Assembly (NCBI RefSeq): GCF_030698175.1
Contig: NZ_JAUYNT010000001.1
Span: 62,001-126,000, forward strand
DNA length: 64,000 nucleotides
Source: Pseudomonas sp.
GTDB taxonomy: Bacteria > Pseudomonadota > Gammaproteobacteria > Pseudomonadales > Pseudomonadaceae
Direction of reading: 5' to 3'
Of the stretch, positions 1-11,707 are shown in pieces (positions within the stretch are counted from its first letter, which is position 1; each line of letters starts with the position of its first letter). Position numbers and translations under genes: made by a program. Below the pieces are notes generated by a model. It was not told the DNA's origin and searched no databases. It was given only the letters and a program-made list of their open reading frames with translations.

Positions 1-2022
<2,022 letters not shown>

Positions 2023-2158
2023 TCAATGACTGCAAATTACAACCTATTGATCAAAATGCGCAGCCAGCCTTGGCAAACGCCACCCTCCCCCCTAATCTGA
2101 GCGCAAACCACCGCCCGGATATGGACAACATGAGCCACAACCACAGCAATCTACGCCC

Positions 2159-3196
2159 ATGAAAGCCCCCCGCGTTCGCCTCGGTGATTTATCGGTGGGC
2201 TTTGTGCAGTGCTTAGCCGAAAGCGTGCAAGCCCTCGGGCAAGACCCGCAAGCCTTGCTCGAGCAATTTGATCTTGCGCCGGCGCGCCTGGCGCAACCGC
2301 GTGCGCGCCTGTCGATCCCGCGCTATATGCGCCTGGGGCATGCCGCCATGCAACTGACCAACGCGGCCTATCTGGGCCTGCAAATGGGTCAACTCAGCCG
2401 CTTCAACCAGGCAGGTCTGGCGGGCATTACCGCAGCGCAGGCGCCCACGGTACGGGAAGCCGCGCGCACCCTGATTCGTTTTGAGCCGCTGTATGCCTAT
2501 AACTATCGCGGCCAATCGAGTTTTCACGAAGACGCCCAGGGCGCCTGGCTGCGTTTCTACTCCATCAGTCCGTATAACGCCTACAACCGTTTCGTGGTCG
2601 ACTCGGTATTGGCCGGCTGGGTGCAGCAACTGAGCAGTTTGGCTGGCCAACGCCTGAGTGCGGAACAGACCTGCATCGAATTCGCCGCCCCCAGCTATGC
2701 CGAGCACTACCCGCAAGCCTTTAGTGGCCCAGTCGAATTTGCCGCCGAGCGCAATCAGCTGCAGCTAAGCCAAGCCAGCCTGGCCCTGCGTAACCCACAG
2801 CACTGCCCGAGCACCTGGCGGCATCTACTCGAGATTTGCGAGCGCGAACTAGAGCAGTTAACCCGTACCCGCAGCCTGACCGAACGCATCAGCCAACTGC
2901 TGGGGCCGTTACTGCATGGTCGTGAGCCGGAACTGGCCGAGATTGCCGCGCGCTTGCAGTTACCGAGCTGGACCCTGCGGCGCAAATTGGCCGAGGAAGG
3001 CACGCAATTTCGGGCGGTGCTCAACAACACCCGCCACGACCTCGCCATCAGCTATATCCGCGACACCGACCTGGCTTTTGGTGAAATCGCCTTTCTGCTT
3101 GGCTTTGCGTCGGCAGAGGCCTTTCAGCGTGCGTTTAAGCGCTGGAGCAGCCAGACTCCCGGCGAATTTCGCCGCAGCCAACGGCTCGCCCATTAA
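2159..3196 (+). CDS. AraC-family transcriptional regulator
   Basis: A 345-residue regulator with an N-terminal ligand-binding half of the arabinose_bd (PF12625) type at about 20-210. The C-terminal AraC/XylS double helix-turn-helix at about 235-340 contains LPSWTLRRKLAEEGTQF and, in the second helix pair, GEIAFLLGFASAEAFQRAFKRW, typical of the family. It lies 235 bp from the divergent fadH gene, as an AraC gene does near fadH1 in P. aeruginosa (recollection), so control of fatty-acid or lipid-related functions is plausible but inferred. The ligand is not identifiable from sequence. The ATG at 2159 is the first Met of the frame and fits the family N-terminus. Confidence 0.88.
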   Translation: MKAPRVRLGDLSVGFVQCLAESVQALGQDPQALLEQFDLAPARLAQPRARLSIPRYMRLGHAAMQLTNAAYLGLQMGQLSRFNQAGLAGITAAQAPTVREAARTLIRFEPLYAYNYRGQSSFHEDAQGAWLRFYSISPYNAYNRFVVDSVLAGWVQQLSSLAGQRLSAEQTCIEFAAPSYAEHYPQAFSGPVEFAAERNQLQLSQASLALRNPQHCPSTWRHLLEICERELEQLTRTRSLTERISQLLGPLLHGREPELAEIAARLQLPSWTLRRKLAEEGTQFRAVLNNTRHDLAISYIRDTDLAFGEIAFLLGFASAEAFQRAFKRWSSQTPGEFRRSQRLAH

Positions 3197-3202
3197 ACCC
3201 AC

Positions 3203-3289
3203 TTAGAGCTCGGTGGCATCATCGATGGGCTCAGCCGGCTCCCAGTCAGTGGCGTGGTAGTCGAGCAACTCTTCTTGATAGTCGTTCAT
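3203..3289 (-). CDS. Possible 28-residue acidic microprotein
   Basis: A short frame starting MNDYQEELLDYH and ending IDDATEL. It has an AAGGA ribosome-binding site 9-10 nt upstream of the ATG (minus strand, about 3299-3303). The product would be very acidic, with no membrane segment or Cys. It sits between the 3' end of the AraC gene and the terminator of the tRNA-Asp/Val unit, on the opposite strand to the regulator. I do not recognise a family. The good ribosome-binding site and the protein-like composition argue for translation, but a frame of this length can arise by chance. Confidence 0.45.
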   Translation of the reverse strand: MNDYQEELLDYHATDWEPAEPIDDATEL

Positions 3290-3386
3290 TGGGATAATCC
3301 TTGATTGCGAAAGTGAGTCTTACCAAGACCCACCTCGCAGCCTAAAGATCCCCAATGAACAAAAGATGACAACAAAAACCGAAACA

Positions 3387-3420
3387 AAAGAAAAACCCCC
3401 AAGCATTTCTGCTTGAGGGC
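3387..3420 (-). terminator. Rho-independent terminator of the tRNA-Asp/Val unit
   Basis: On the minus strand an imperfect 10-bp stem (CCCTCAAGCA / TGCTTGGGGG, one mismatch) with a 4-nt loop is followed by TTTTTCTTTTG. It lies directly after the 3' end of tRNA-Asp. Confidence 0.8.
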
Positions 3421-3429
3421 TTTCGAATA

Positions 3430-3506
3430 TGGCGCAGCGGACGGGACTTGAACCCGCGACCCCCGGCGTGACAGGCCGGTATTCTAACCAACTGAACTAC
3501 CGCTGC
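3430..3506 (-). tRNA. tRNA-Asp (GTC)
   Basis: 77 nt including an encoded CCA. The acceptor stem GCAGCGG pairs with CCGCTGC, the anticodon loop is CTGTCAC (anticodon GTC), and the T-loop is TTCAAGT. It is the second gene of a two-tRNA transcript behind tRNA-Val. Confidence 0.97.
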
Positions 3507-3541
3507 GCAGCGGCCGAACTTTCGTTCGTACTCGTGAGAAC

Positions 3542-3617
3542 TGGTGGGTGATGACGGGATCGAACCGCCGACCCGCTGCTTGTAAGGCAGCTGCTCTCCC
3601 AGCTGAGCTAATCACCC
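3542..3617 (-). tRNA. tRNA-Val (TAC)
   Basis: 76 nt including an encoded CCA. The acceptor stem GGGTGAT pairs with ATCACCC, and the anticodon loop CTTACAA gives anticodon TAC. It is the first gene of the Val-Asp pair, 35 bp upstream of tRNA-Asp on the same strand. Confidence 0.97.
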
Positions 3618-3800
3618 AGTGTCTCGCGAGGTGTGCAATTTACCCATGGGGCGATGCTAAGTCAATAGCCTGCTTGAAGTTTTTCTAAAAACAGGCAAAT
3701 TTCAAAGCGCCTGGCAAAGCATCAACTGATGCCTTGCCAGCAGAATCCCAAGACTCAGCACCCTGGACCGAACAGTTACAACTACAGACGCAAACTGTCT

Positions 3801-5012
3801 TTATAGCGCCGCTAAACCACGGGCTAAGTCAGCTTTTAGATCAACCACATCCTCCAGGCCAATCGCCAAACGAATCAGACTGTCGCGAATACCTGCCGCG
3901 GCGCGATCCTCAACCGACAAGCGACCATGGGTAGTGGTCGCGGGATGAGTGATGGTGGTTTTGGTATCGCCCAGGTTAGCGGTGATCGAAATCAACCGCG
4001 TGGCGTCGATAAAACGCCACGCAGCCTCTTTACCGCCGACCACCTCAAAGCTCACCACCGCACCGAAACCGCTCTGCTGCCGTTTGGCCAACTCATGCTG
4101 CGGATGGCTGGGCAAACCGGCGTAATAGACTTTCGCCACCTGCGGTTGCTGCTCAAGCCATTCGGCCAGCGCCTGGGCACTGGCGCAATGGGCCAGCATG
4201 CGCAAACGCAGCGTCTCCAAGCCTTTGAGGAACACCCAGGCATTGAACGGGCTCATGGTCGGCCCCGCGGTGCGCAAGAAGCCCACCACCTCGATCATCT
4301 GCGCCGCACGGCCCGCCACCACACCGCCCAGGCAACGGCCCTGACCATCGATGAACTTGGTGGCCGAATGGATAACGATATCCGCCCCCAGCGCCAAGGG
4401 CTTTTGCAGCACCGGGGTGCAGAAGCAGTTATCCACGATCAACTGCGCCGAACGCGCGTGGGCAATGTCTGCCAGCGCGGCAATATCAACCAACTCGGCC
4501 AAGGGATTAGACGGTGACTCGACAAACAGCAGCTTGGTGTTGACCTTGAACGCCCGCTGCCAAGCATCGAGATCGGTCAACGGCACATAGTCGACCTGAA
4601 TGCCGAAACGCTTAAAGTACTTCTCAAACAGGGTAACCGTGGCACCGAACACGCTGCGCGACACCAGAACATGATCACCGGCGCTGCACAGGCCCATGAC
4701 ACAAGCCAGAATCGCCGCCATGCCGGAGGCAGTTGCCACCGCTTGCTCAGCGCCTTCGAGCGCCGCGATGCGCTCTTCAAAGGTGCGCACCGTGGGGTTG
4801 GTATAGCGCGAGTAAACGTTACCCGGCACTTCGCCGGCAAAGCGCGCGGCCGCTTCGGCGGCAGAGCGGTAGACATAACTGGAGGTCAAGAACAGCGCAT
4901 CACCATGCTCGCCTTCTGGCGAGCGATGCTGACCGGCGCGCACCGCCAAGGTGTCGAAGGCTACGCCCTCAAGATCGCTATCCAGTCGCCCGGCATCCCA
5001 ATCGCGCGTCAT
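3801..5012 (-). CDS. metZ: O-succinylhomoserine sulfhydrylase
   Basis: A PLP enzyme of the Cys/Met metabolism family that makes homocysteine directly from O-succinylhomoserine and sulfide, the direct-sulfhydrylation route to methionine used by pseudomonads. The product is 403 residues. The PLP lysine is K219 in HSATKFIDGQ; the YSRYTNPT and SGMAA motifs are present. A GTG nine bases upstream (5021) is also possible, but the GGGGAG Shine-Dalgarno sits 8 nt before the ATG at 5012 and the length then matches the P. aeruginosa protein. It follows purF by 23 bp in the same direction and is the last gene of the fimV-to-metZ run. Family members such as cystathionine gamma-synthase are similar, but gene context favours MetZ. 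Confidence 0.95.
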   Translation of the reverse strand: MTRDWDAGRLDSDLEGVAFDTLAVRAGQHRSPEGEHGDALFLTSSYVYRSAAEAAARFAGEVPGNVYSRYTNPTVRTFEERIAALEGAEQAVATASGMAAILACVMGLCSAGDHVLVSRSVFGATVTLFEKYFKRFGIQVDYVPLTDLDAWQRAFKVNTKLLFVESPSNPLAELVDIAALADIAHARSAQLIVDNCFCTPVLQKPLALGADIVIHSATKFIDGQGRCLGGVVAGRAAQMIEVVGFLRTAGPTMSPFNAWVFLKGLETLRLRMLAHCASAQALAEWLEQQPQVAKVYYAGLPSHPQHELAKRQQSGFGAVVSFEVVGGKEAAWRFIDATRLISITANLGDTKTTITHPATTTHGRLSVEDRAAAGIRDSLIRLAIGLEDVVDLKADLARGLAAL

Positions 5013-5035
5013 ATCACTCACTCCCCACTTCCCAC

Positions 5036-6541
5036 TCAGTTGTTATACAGATCGATGATCGCGCTGACGGCGCTGGACTTGACCTTGGACAGGTCATTAC
5101 GCGCCTGCTCGATCTTGTGCAGGTAGGCCGAATCGATATCGCCCGTCACGTATTCGCCGTTGAATACAGAATTATCAAAGCCTTGCAGCGCCGGATTGCT
5201 TTCACTGACCGCCTCGACCAAATCGGCCAGATCCTGATAAATCAGCCAATCGGCGCCAATCAACTCGGCCACTTCTTCGGTGCTGCGATTGTGCGCGATC
5301 AATTCGTGGGCACTCGGCATGTCGATGCCGTACACGTTCGGGTAACGCACAGCCGGCGCCGCCGAGCAGAAGTAGACATTCTTCGCCCCGGCTTCACGCG
5401 CCATCTGGATGATCTGCTTGCAGGTGGTGCCGCGCACGATCGAGTCATCCACCAGCATGACGTTCATGCCGCGAAACTCTTGCTCGATGGCATTCAGCTT
5501 CTGCCGGACCGATTTCTTGCGGGCCGCCTGGCCCGGCATGATAAAGGTGCGACCGATATAGCGATTCTTGACGAAGCCTTCGCGAAACTTAACGCCCAGA
5601 TGGTTGGCCAACTCCAGCGCCGAGGTGCGGCTGGTATCGGGAATCGGGATCACCACATCGATGTCGTGCTCAGGCCGCTCACGGAGGATTTTCTCCGCCA
5701 GCTTCTCGCCCATCCGCAAGCGCGCCTTGTACACCGAGACGCCATCCATGATCGAGTCAGGACGAGCCAGGTACACATACTCAAAGATGCACGGCGAGTA
5801 GAAGGTCTTCGCGGCGCACTGACGGGTTGTCAGCTTGCCATCGCTGGTGATGTACACCGCTTCACCCGGGGCCAGATCGCGAATCAAGGTAAAACCGAGC
5901 ACGTCCAACGAGACACTTTCCGAGGCGATCATGTACTCGACGCCCTCATCGGTGTGGCGCTGACCGAAGACAATCGGACGAATCCCATTCGGGTCGCGAA
6001 AACCGACAATTCCGTAGCCGGTGATCATCGCCACCACGGCGTAACCACCAATGCAGCGCTGATGCACATCGGTGACGGCCGCAAACACGTCGTCTTCGGT
6101 CGGCTGCAATTTACCGCGCTGCGCCAACTCGTGAGCGAACACGTTGAGCAGCACTTCAGAATCGGAGTTGGTGTTGACGTGACGCAGATCCGACTCATAG
6201 ATCTCTTTGGCCAACTGCTCGACGTTAGTCAGGTTGCCGTTGTGCGCCAGGGTAATGCCGTAGGGCGAGTTGACGTAAAACGGCTGCGCCTCGGCAGAGC
6301 TGGAGCTGCCGGCAGTCGGGTAACGCACATGGCCAATGCCCATATGGCCGACCAAGCGCTGCATGTGGCGCTGATGAAACACGTCACGTACCAGGCCGTT
6401 GTCCTTGCGCAAAAACAACCGGCCATCATGGCTAGTCACAATACCGGCAGCATCCTGGCCACGGTGTTGGAGGACGGTAAGCGCGTCATACAGCGCCTGA
6501 TTGACGTTCGACTTACCGACGATACCGACGATGCCACACAT
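5036..6541 (-). CDS. purF: Amidophosphoribosyltransferase
   Basis: Catalyses the committed step of purine synthesis, transferring glutamine ammonia to PRPP. It is 501 residues, the usual length. Cys2, directly after the start Met (MCGIVGIVG), is the N-terminal nucleophile of the class II glutamine amidotransferase domain (1-230). The C-terminal phosphoribosyltransferase domain holds the PRPP loop [13 protein letters not shown]. Starting at 6541 rather than three codons upstream is required to expose Cys2. It lies between cvpA and metZ on one strand, the classic cvpA-purF arrangement. Confidence 0.97.
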   Translation of the reverse strand: MCGIVGIVGKSNVNQALYDALTVLQHRGQDAAGIVTSHDGRLFLRKDNGLVRDVFHQRHMQRLVGHMGIGHVRYPTAGSSSSAEAQPFYVNSPYGITLAHNGNLTNVEQLAKEIYESDLRHVNTNSDSEVLLNVFAHELAQRGKLQPTEDDVFAAVTDVHQRCIGGYAVVAMITGYGIVGFRDPNGIRPIVFGQRHTDEGVEYMIASESVSLDVLGFTLIRDLAPGEAVYITSDGKLTTRQCAAKTFYSPCIFEYVYLARPDSIMDGVSVYKARLRMGEKLAEKILRERPEHDIDVVIPIPDTSRTSALELANHLGVKFREGFVKNRYIGRTFIMPGQAARKKSVRQKLNAIEQEFRGMNVMLVDDSIVRGTTCKQIIQMAREAGAKNVYFCSAAPAVRYPNVYGIDMPSAHELIAHNRSTEEVAELIGADWLIYQDLADLVEAVSESNPALQGFDNSVFNGEYVTGDIDSAYLHKIEQARNDLSKVKSSAVSAIIDLYNN

Positions 6542-6618
6542 GTGACGCAACCCCTGCTAGTAGTACTGCTAATTCTGGGCATTGGTGCGCAGCACACAAC
6601 GCCCCTTTAACTGCGATT

Positions 6619-7131
6619 TTAACTCGGCGCGTGCAAACTGCTCGCAAGCCACTGACCCGCCATCCCGACAATCAGGTTTTTTGACCAATCGGCGACTATT
6701 AGAAAATGTGGAATCAGGCTCGATTGCTGCCACCACGGGTCTTGCTGAACGGGTGCCAGGCTTAGCAGCCCGGTTAGCACCACCACCAGCAAGGCGCCGC
6801 GAGCGCCACCGAAGACCATGCCAAGAAAGCGATCAGTGCCCGACAAACCGGTCACCCGCACCAACTCACTGATCAGGAAATTAACCAAGGCGCCCACCAG
6901 CAAGGTGGCCACAAATAAAATCGCGCAGCCGGCGATAATTCGCGCCGAAGGCATTTCAATAAAGTCGGTGAGGTGCTGGGCTAGCGCGCCGCCAAACATC
7001 CAGGCAACAACGCCGGCAATGATCCAGGTCACCAGCGACAGGGCTTCTTTGACGAAGCCGCGCTTGAGGCTGATCAAACAGGAGATAACGATGATGGCGA
7101 TAATCGCCCAATCAACCCAAGTAAGTGCCAC
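6619..7131 (-). CDS. cvpA: CvpA family membrane protein
   Basis: An inner-membrane protein of the CvpA family, linked to colicin V production in E. coli and usually co-transcribed with purF. Four hydrophobic segments are visible at about 8-26, 31-50, 67-90 and 105-125, followed by a soluble tail. The start is taken as the GTG at 7131 (ALTWVDWAIIAI), because it aligns with the family N-terminus and has an AGG just upstream. An in-frame ATG at 7149 would add six residues but has no clear ribosome-binding site. Its molecular activity is not settled. Confidence 0.9.
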   Translation of the reverse strand: MALTWVDWAIIAIIVISCLISLKRGFVKEALSLVTWIIAGVVAWMFGGALAQHLTDFIEMPSARIIAGCAILFVATLLVGALVNFLISELVRVTGLSGTDRFLGMVFGGARGALLVVVLTGLLSLAPVQQDPWWQQSSLIPHFLIVADWSKNLIVGMAGQWLASSLHAPS

Positions 7132-7198
7132 AGCAAAGCCTGCATACATGAAAGGCCGGCGATTTTAACAGAGCGCCGGCCTCACGGTAAGCTGCGCT

Positions 7199-7801
7199 TC
7201 AGCCTCGTTCGGGCTGAAAGCGCACCACAAAGCCATTGAGCTTCTGCTGGCGGGTTAATTGATCGCGCAAACGATCAGCCTCAGCGCGCTCAATGACCGG
7301 GCCGACAAAGACCCGATTCATGCCTTCGACGTTGCGTACGTAGGCATTGTAGCCGGCACCACGCAGGCGATTCTGCAAGCTATCGGCACTGGTGCGACTG
7401 GATAAACTGGCCAGTTGAATCGACCAGCTGACAGACAGACCGTTGGCATCCAAACGGCTGGCTGGCGCTGCGACTTCGGCGACCGACGGCTTAGTAGCGG
7501 CTGGCGGCGTTACTGCGGCCACCGGCTTAGCCGGCACAGCTACGGCTGGTGCAGCTGCCGCGATCTCCGACTCGGTCATCGGTACTGGCTCTTCAGGCAG
7601 TGACTGCGCCTGTGGCACGCTAACCGGATCCAGCTCAACCTGAGGCATCACTGGCGCTTGCGGCATAGCAGGGGCATCGACCACCACGCGCTGCAAATCA
7701 TCCTGACGAGACAGCAACATCGGCAGAAAAATCACCATCAACGCCAGCAACACTAAAGCACCGACGATTCGCTGCTTGAGCCCACTATCGAGCAAAGCCA
7801 T
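7199..7801 (-). CDS. dedD: SPOR-domain protein, DedD-like
   Basis: A 200-residue bitopic protein with a short cytoplasmic N-terminus, one transmembrane helix (about 12-30), a Pro/Ala/Val-rich linker (about 35-115) and a C-terminal SPOR domain (about 122-198). SPOR domains bind denuded septal peptidoglycan, and DedD acts in constriction at the division site. It overlaps the end of folC by 17 bp (7785-7801) and lies between folC and cvpA, the standard folC-dedD-cvpA-purF order. Assignment rests on architecture and synteny rather than on a catalytic motif. Confidence 0.9.
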   Translation of the reverse strand: MALLDSGLKQRIVGALVLLALMVIFLPMLLSRQDDLQRVVVDAPAMPQAPVMPQVELDPVSVPQAQSLPEEPVPMTESEIAAAAPAVAVPAKPVAAVTPPAATKPSVAEVAAPASRLDANGLSVSWSIQLASLSSRTSADSLQNRLRGAGYNAYVRNVEGMNRVFVGPVIERAEADRLRDQLTRQQKLNGFVVRFQPERG

Positions 7802-9092
7802 TGCCTACCTCCTGTGCAGCAACACAAGCCAACCATTCCAGGGCTTGCGCAACGCAATAAAAAGATCCAAATACCAGAATTTCATCGTCTGCCGTGGCCT
7901 GCGCGCACTGCACCTGCAGCGCAGCTGCGACATCCACATAGGCCTCGACCTGAGCACCCAAGTTAAGCAGCGCCGCTTTTATTTCCGCCGCCGGGCGCGC
8001 TCGCTCGGTGGGCAAATTGACCACCGCCCAGTCCTGAACCTCATCGCGCAAGGCATTCAGCACCCCCGACAAGTCTTTATCCGCCAGCAAACCGAACACC
8101 GCCAGACGCTTGCCAGGTACTGGCCGGCTGGCTAGCAGCTGCGCCAGATACTCAGCCGCGTGGGGATTATGCCCAACATCCAGCAACAGTGTCAGTGACT
8201 TACCTTGCCAATGCAGCTGACGCCGATCCAAACGCCCAACCACCCGCGTCGCCGCCAAGGCTGCCGCCAGCTGCACAGGCCGCCAAGGCAAATCCAGCAA
8301 AGCGTAGGCTTGCACGGCCAAGGCGGCGTTTTCCAGCGGCAAATCCAGCAAGGGCAAAGCGTCTAACTGCAAGACTTCACCGCGTGCATTCAGGCCGCGC
8401 CAGCTCCAGACCGCCCCATCAATCGTCAGATCGTAATCACGGCCACGGAGAAATAACGGGCAGTCGAGCTCAGCCACTCGCTCCAGCAATGGTAGGGGCG
8501 GGTCGAGATCACCGCACAACGCCGGCTTCCCAGCACGCAGGATGCCGGCCTTCTCGAAGGCCACCGACTCACGGGTATCCCCCAGCCAGTCGGCGTGATC
8601 CAGGCCGATGCTGGTGATCAGCGCCAGATCAGCGTCAATCAGGTTGACGGCATCCAGCCGTCCGCCCAAGCCAACCTCAAGAATTACCGCATCCAAAGCG
8701 GCGCGCTCAAACAGCCAAAAGGCAGCCAAAGTACCCATCTCAAAATAAGTCAGGGATATCTGCGCGCGGGCACGCTCAACTTCAGCAAAGGCAACGCAGA
8801 GCTCGGCGTCAGTAGCATCGACACCGGCAATCCGCACCCGCTCGTTGTAGTGCAATAGATGCGGGGAGCTGTAAACAGCCACTTTGAGCCCCTGCGCTAG
8901 CAGCAAGGACTCCAAAAAGGCGCAGGTAGAACCCTTGCCATTAGTGCCTGTTACGGTAATAACCAAGGGCGCTGGCCGACTCAAGCCAAGTTGAGTGGCA
9001 ACCTGTTGCACACGCTGCAAACCCATGTCGATGGCCGACGGGTGCAATTGCTCCAGATAACTCAGCCAATCGGCCAGCGCCCGTTGCGTCAT
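7785..9092 (-). CDS. folC: Dihydrofolate synthase / folylpolyglutamate synthase
   Basis: A bifunctional Mur-ligase-family enzyme that adds glutamate to dihydropteroate and extends folate polyglutamate tails. It is 435 residues. The ATP-binding loop TGTNGKGST is at 48-56. The central domain contains [13 protein letters not shown] and the C-terminal domain [14 protein letters not shown]. It overlaps accD by 4 bp (9089-9092), suggesting translational coupling, and overlaps dedD at its 3' end. Confidence 0.96.
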   Translation of the reverse strand: MTQRALADWLSYLEQLHPSAIDMGLQRVQQVATQLGLSRPAPLVITVTGTNGKGSTCAFLESLLLAQGLKVAVYSSPHLLHYNERVRIAGVDATDAELCVAFAEVERARAQISLTYFEMGTLAAFWLFERAALDAVILEVGLGGRLDAVNLIDADLALITSIGLDHADWLGDTRESVAFEKAGILRAGKPALCGDLDPPLPLLERVAELDCPLFLRGRDYDLTIDGAVWSWRGLNARGEVLQLDALPLLDLPLENAALAVQAYALLDLPWRPVQLAAALAATRVVGRLDRRQLHWQGKSLTLLLDVGHNPHAAEYLAQLLASRPVPGKRLAVFGLLADKDLSGVLNALRDEVQDWAVVNLPTERARPAAEIKAALLNLGAQVEAYVDVAAALQVQCAQATADDEILVFGSFYCVAQALEWLACVAAQEVGNGFAR

Positions 9093-9985
9093 AGGGCAGC
9101 GATCGCCGCTGTGGTTACTGGCGTTGGCGTAGGCAAATGCTGCATCTGCGCCAAAATACGGGCCAACCGCGGACGTAACTCTTCACGGTGAATGATCATG
9201 TCGATAGCGCCGTGCTCAAGCAAAAACTCACTGCGCTGAAAGCCTTCGGGCAACTTTTCACGCACCGTTTGCTCGATCACCCGCGGCCCGGCAAAACCAA
9301 TCAAAGCGCGCGGTTCGGCAACTATGACATCACCGAGCATGGCCAAACTGGCTGATACACCGCCATAAACCGGGTCGGTCAACACCGAAATAAAGGGCAC
9401 GCCCTCTTCGCGCAAACGCGCCAGCACCGCCGAGGTTTTCGCCATTTGCATCAGCGAAATCAACGCCTCTTGCATGCGTGCGCCACCGGAGGCGGCAAAA
9501 CAAATCAAGGGGCAGCCTTTTTCCAGCGCGACATTCGCCGCCCGGACAAAACGCTCGCCAACAATGGCGCCCATCGAGCCGCCCATAAAGCCGAACTCAA
9601 AAGCACAAGCCACTACCGGCAGACCGAGCACGGCGCCGCGCATGGCAATCAGCGCATCTTTTTCACCGGTCTGTTTTTGTGCTGCGAGCAAACGGTCTTT
9701 GTATTTTTTGCTATCGCGAAACTTCAACCGATCAACCGGCTCAAGTTCTGCGGCGATCTCTTCACGGCCCTCGGCATCAAGAAAGATATCCAGCCGCGCC
9801 CGCGCGCCGATGCGCATGTGGTGATTGCACTTCGGGCAGACGTCCAAGGTCTTTTGCAACTCAGGACGGTAAAGCACCGCCTCACAAGACGGGCATTTGT
9901 GCCACAAGCCCTCAGGGACCGAGCTCTTTTGCACCTCAGAACGCATGATGGTGGGAATCAGCTTGTCGACCAGCCAGTTACTCAT
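9089..9985 (-). CDS. accD: Acetyl-CoA carboxylase carboxyltransferase subunit beta
   Basis: The beta subunit of the carboxyltransferase half of acetyl-CoA carboxylase, working with AccA to make malonyl-CoA for fatty-acid synthesis. It is 298 residues. The N-terminal zinc ribbon has C31, C34, C50 and C53 (CPSC...CPKC). The crotonase-like fold follows, with GGARMQE and VYGGVSAS loops that form the oxyanion and CoA sites. It lies 189 bp downstream of trpF, a gap long enough for its own promoter, and is coupled to folC. Confidence 0.97.
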   Translation of the reverse strand: MSNWLVDKLIPTIMRSEVQKSSVPEGLWHKCPSCEAVLYRPELQKTLDVCPKCNHHMRIGARARLDIFLDAEGREEIAAELEPVDRLKFRDSKKYKDRLLAAQKQTGEKDALIAMRGAVLGLPVVACAFEFGFMGGSMGAIVGERFVRAANVALEKGCPLICFAASGGARMQEALISLMQMAKTSAVLARLREEGVPFISVLTDPVYGGVSASLAMLGDVIVAEPRALIGFAGPRVIEQTVREKLPEGFQRSEFLLEHGAIDMIIHREELRPRLARILAQMQHLPTPTPVTTAAIAAL

Positions 9986-10174
9986 GCTCTCTTTCTCCAG
10001 CTCTTAATTCTAAAAATGTAGGCCCAGCCTAGCTGCTGGCCTCGGCCATGCAGTGCAGACCCGAGCAAATGCTTGATTGCAGCTTGATGGACGGCCAAGC
10101 ATCTGCGGTCGTCACATAGCACTATCAGCCGCAAAGCCATGCCTCAGTAACATTCCAGCACGCCCGTTCGAGCA

Positions 10175-10795
10175 TTAGGCCCGGCGAACTTCGCGTAAAA
10201 AAGCCTCAAGTTTGCCAGCATCTTTGATGCCCTTGCTCGCCTCTACCCCACCACTGACGTCCACCGCATAAGGGCGCACTTGCTCGATAGCGGTAAACAC
10301 ATTTTGTGGCGTGAGCCCGCCCGCCAGTATCACCGGTTTGGACAAGTTGTGCGGCACCAATGACCAATCAAATGCGGCGCCAGTGCCACCTGGAACACCA
10401 GGCACAAAGGTGTCGAGTAATATCCCCGAAGCCTGCTCATAGGGCGCAGCCAGCTGGGCAATATCATCACCCGGTTTAACCCGTAACGCCTTGATGTAGG
10501 GACGCTGATAACCGGCGCAATCGGCCGGAGTCTCATCACCATGAAACTGCAACAGATCCAGCGGCAACCCATCAAGCAGCGCAGTTAACTCGCGCCGATT
10601 GGCATTAACAAACAAGCCCACCGTAGTCACAAAGGGTGGCAGGACCGCAATAATCGCCTGCGCCTGCTCAACGCTAACAGCCCGCGGGCTCTTCGAGTAG
10701 AACACAAAACCCAAGGCATCGGCTCCAGCGGCCACCGCGAGCAATGCGTCCTCGATACGGGTGATGCCACAGATCTTGCTGCGTACGACTGACAC
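10175..10795 (-). CDS. trpF: Phosphoribosylanthranilate isomerase
   Basis: Catalyses the Amadori rearrangement in tryptophan synthesis. It is a 206-residue TIM barrel. The general base Cys is in KICGITR at the N-terminus, and the general acid Asp lies near [14 protein letters not shown] sequence (here [11 protein letters not shown]). Phosphate-binding loops LAGGLTPQN and VDVSGGVE are at the C-terminus. It is encoded apart from other trp genes, between truA and accD, as is normal in pseudomonads. Confidence 0.96.
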   Translation of the reverse strand: MSVVRSKICGITRIEDALLAVAAGADALGFVFYSKSPRAVSVEQAQAIIAVLPPFVTTVGLFVNANRRELTALLDGLPLDLLQFHGDETPADCAGYQRPYIKALRVKPGDDIAQLAAPYEQASGILLDTFVPGVPGGTGAAFDWSLVPHNLSKPVILAGGLTPQNVFTAIEQVRPYAVDVSGGVEASKGIKDAGKLEAFLREVRRA

Positions 10796-10834
10796 CTTAG
10801 GGCTACCTCAGACTATGGGCATGACTGCGAAACT

Positions 10835-11704
10835 TTACTCAAGGTCGACCATAACATCCGGTAACCCGGATAAAAAATGCGGGCCGAGATAACGCACCGG
10901 CAAATCAAAGTCCTGGGCATATTCAACCTGCACCAGATACAAACCAAAAGGATGCGCCGTTACCCCGCCAGTGCGACGCACGCGGCCTTCCAGCACCTCA
11001 CGCGCCCATTCAACCGGGCGCTCACCGGCACCTATGGTCATCAACACGCCAGCGATATTACGGACCATATGATGCAAAAAGGCATTGGCACGAATATCCA
11101 ACACAATCAGTCGGCCAAAGGTCTGTAACTGCAAATGGTGAACCGTTTTGATCGGCGACTTAGCCTGACACTGGCGCGCACGAAACGCACTGAAGTCATG
11201 GGTGCCCACCAATTGCAAGGCGGCGCTGCGCATCAACTCGACATCCAAGGGTCGGTGATTCCAGGTGACTTCTTCGGCCATATGCGCGGGACGAATTTGA
11301 TCGTTGTAAATCACATAGCGATAGCGCCGCGCCTTGGCGCTAAAGCGTGCGTCAAAATGTGCCGGCATTAGCTTGGCCCAAGTCACGCTGATGTCCGCCG
11401 GCAAATTCATATTGGCGCCCATCACCCAGGCATGCAGGCTGCGCTCGACACTGGTGTCGAAGTGCACCACCTGGGCACTGGCATGCACCGATGCATCGGT
11501 GCGACCGGCGCAGCTCAGCCTAACCGGCGCGCCGCCCGCGACTTTCGACAGGGCGTTTTCTAGGGTTTCCTGGATGGTTGGCACGCCTGCTCGCTGGCGC
11601 TGAAAACCACGATAGCGCGAACCCTTGTACTCAATCCCGAGGGCCACCCTGAAAATGCCAGTGGCAGCCACATTGGCTGCCACTGGTAATACTGCTTCAG
11701 TCAT
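10835..11704 (-). CDS. truA: tRNA pseudouridine(38-40) synthase
   Basis: Makes pseudouridine at positions 38-40 of the anticodon arm of many tRNAs. It is 289 residues. The catalytic Asp is D70 in AGRTDASVHA, and the family motifs KARRYRYVIYN and FLHHMVRNIAG are present. There is an extension of about 16 residues before the usual N-terminus (GIFRVALGIEYKGSRYRGFQ). I see no better internal ATG, so it is kept. It starts 3 bp after the stop of fimV, implying co-transcription with it. Confidence 0.95.
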   Translation of the reverse strand: MTEAVLPVAANVAATGIFRVALGIEYKGSRYRGFQRQRAGVPTIQETLENALSKVAGGAPVRLSCAGRTDASVHASAQVVHFDTSVERSLHAWVMGANMNLPADISVTWAKLMPAHFDARFSAKARRYRYVIYNDQIRPAHMAEEVTWNHRPLDVELMRSAALQLVGTHDFSAFRARQCQAKSPIKTVHHLQLQTFGRLIVLDIRANAFLHHMVRNIAGVLMTIGAGERPVEWAREVLEGRVRRTGGVTAHPFGLYLVQVEYAQDFDLPVRYLGPHFLSGLPDVMVDLE

Positions 11705-11707
11705 TGA

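Noticed and set aside
4733..6610. 625-codon plus-strand frame opposite metZ and purF
   Set aside because: It spans two genuine minus-strand genes and has no protein-like domain; treated as a shadow.
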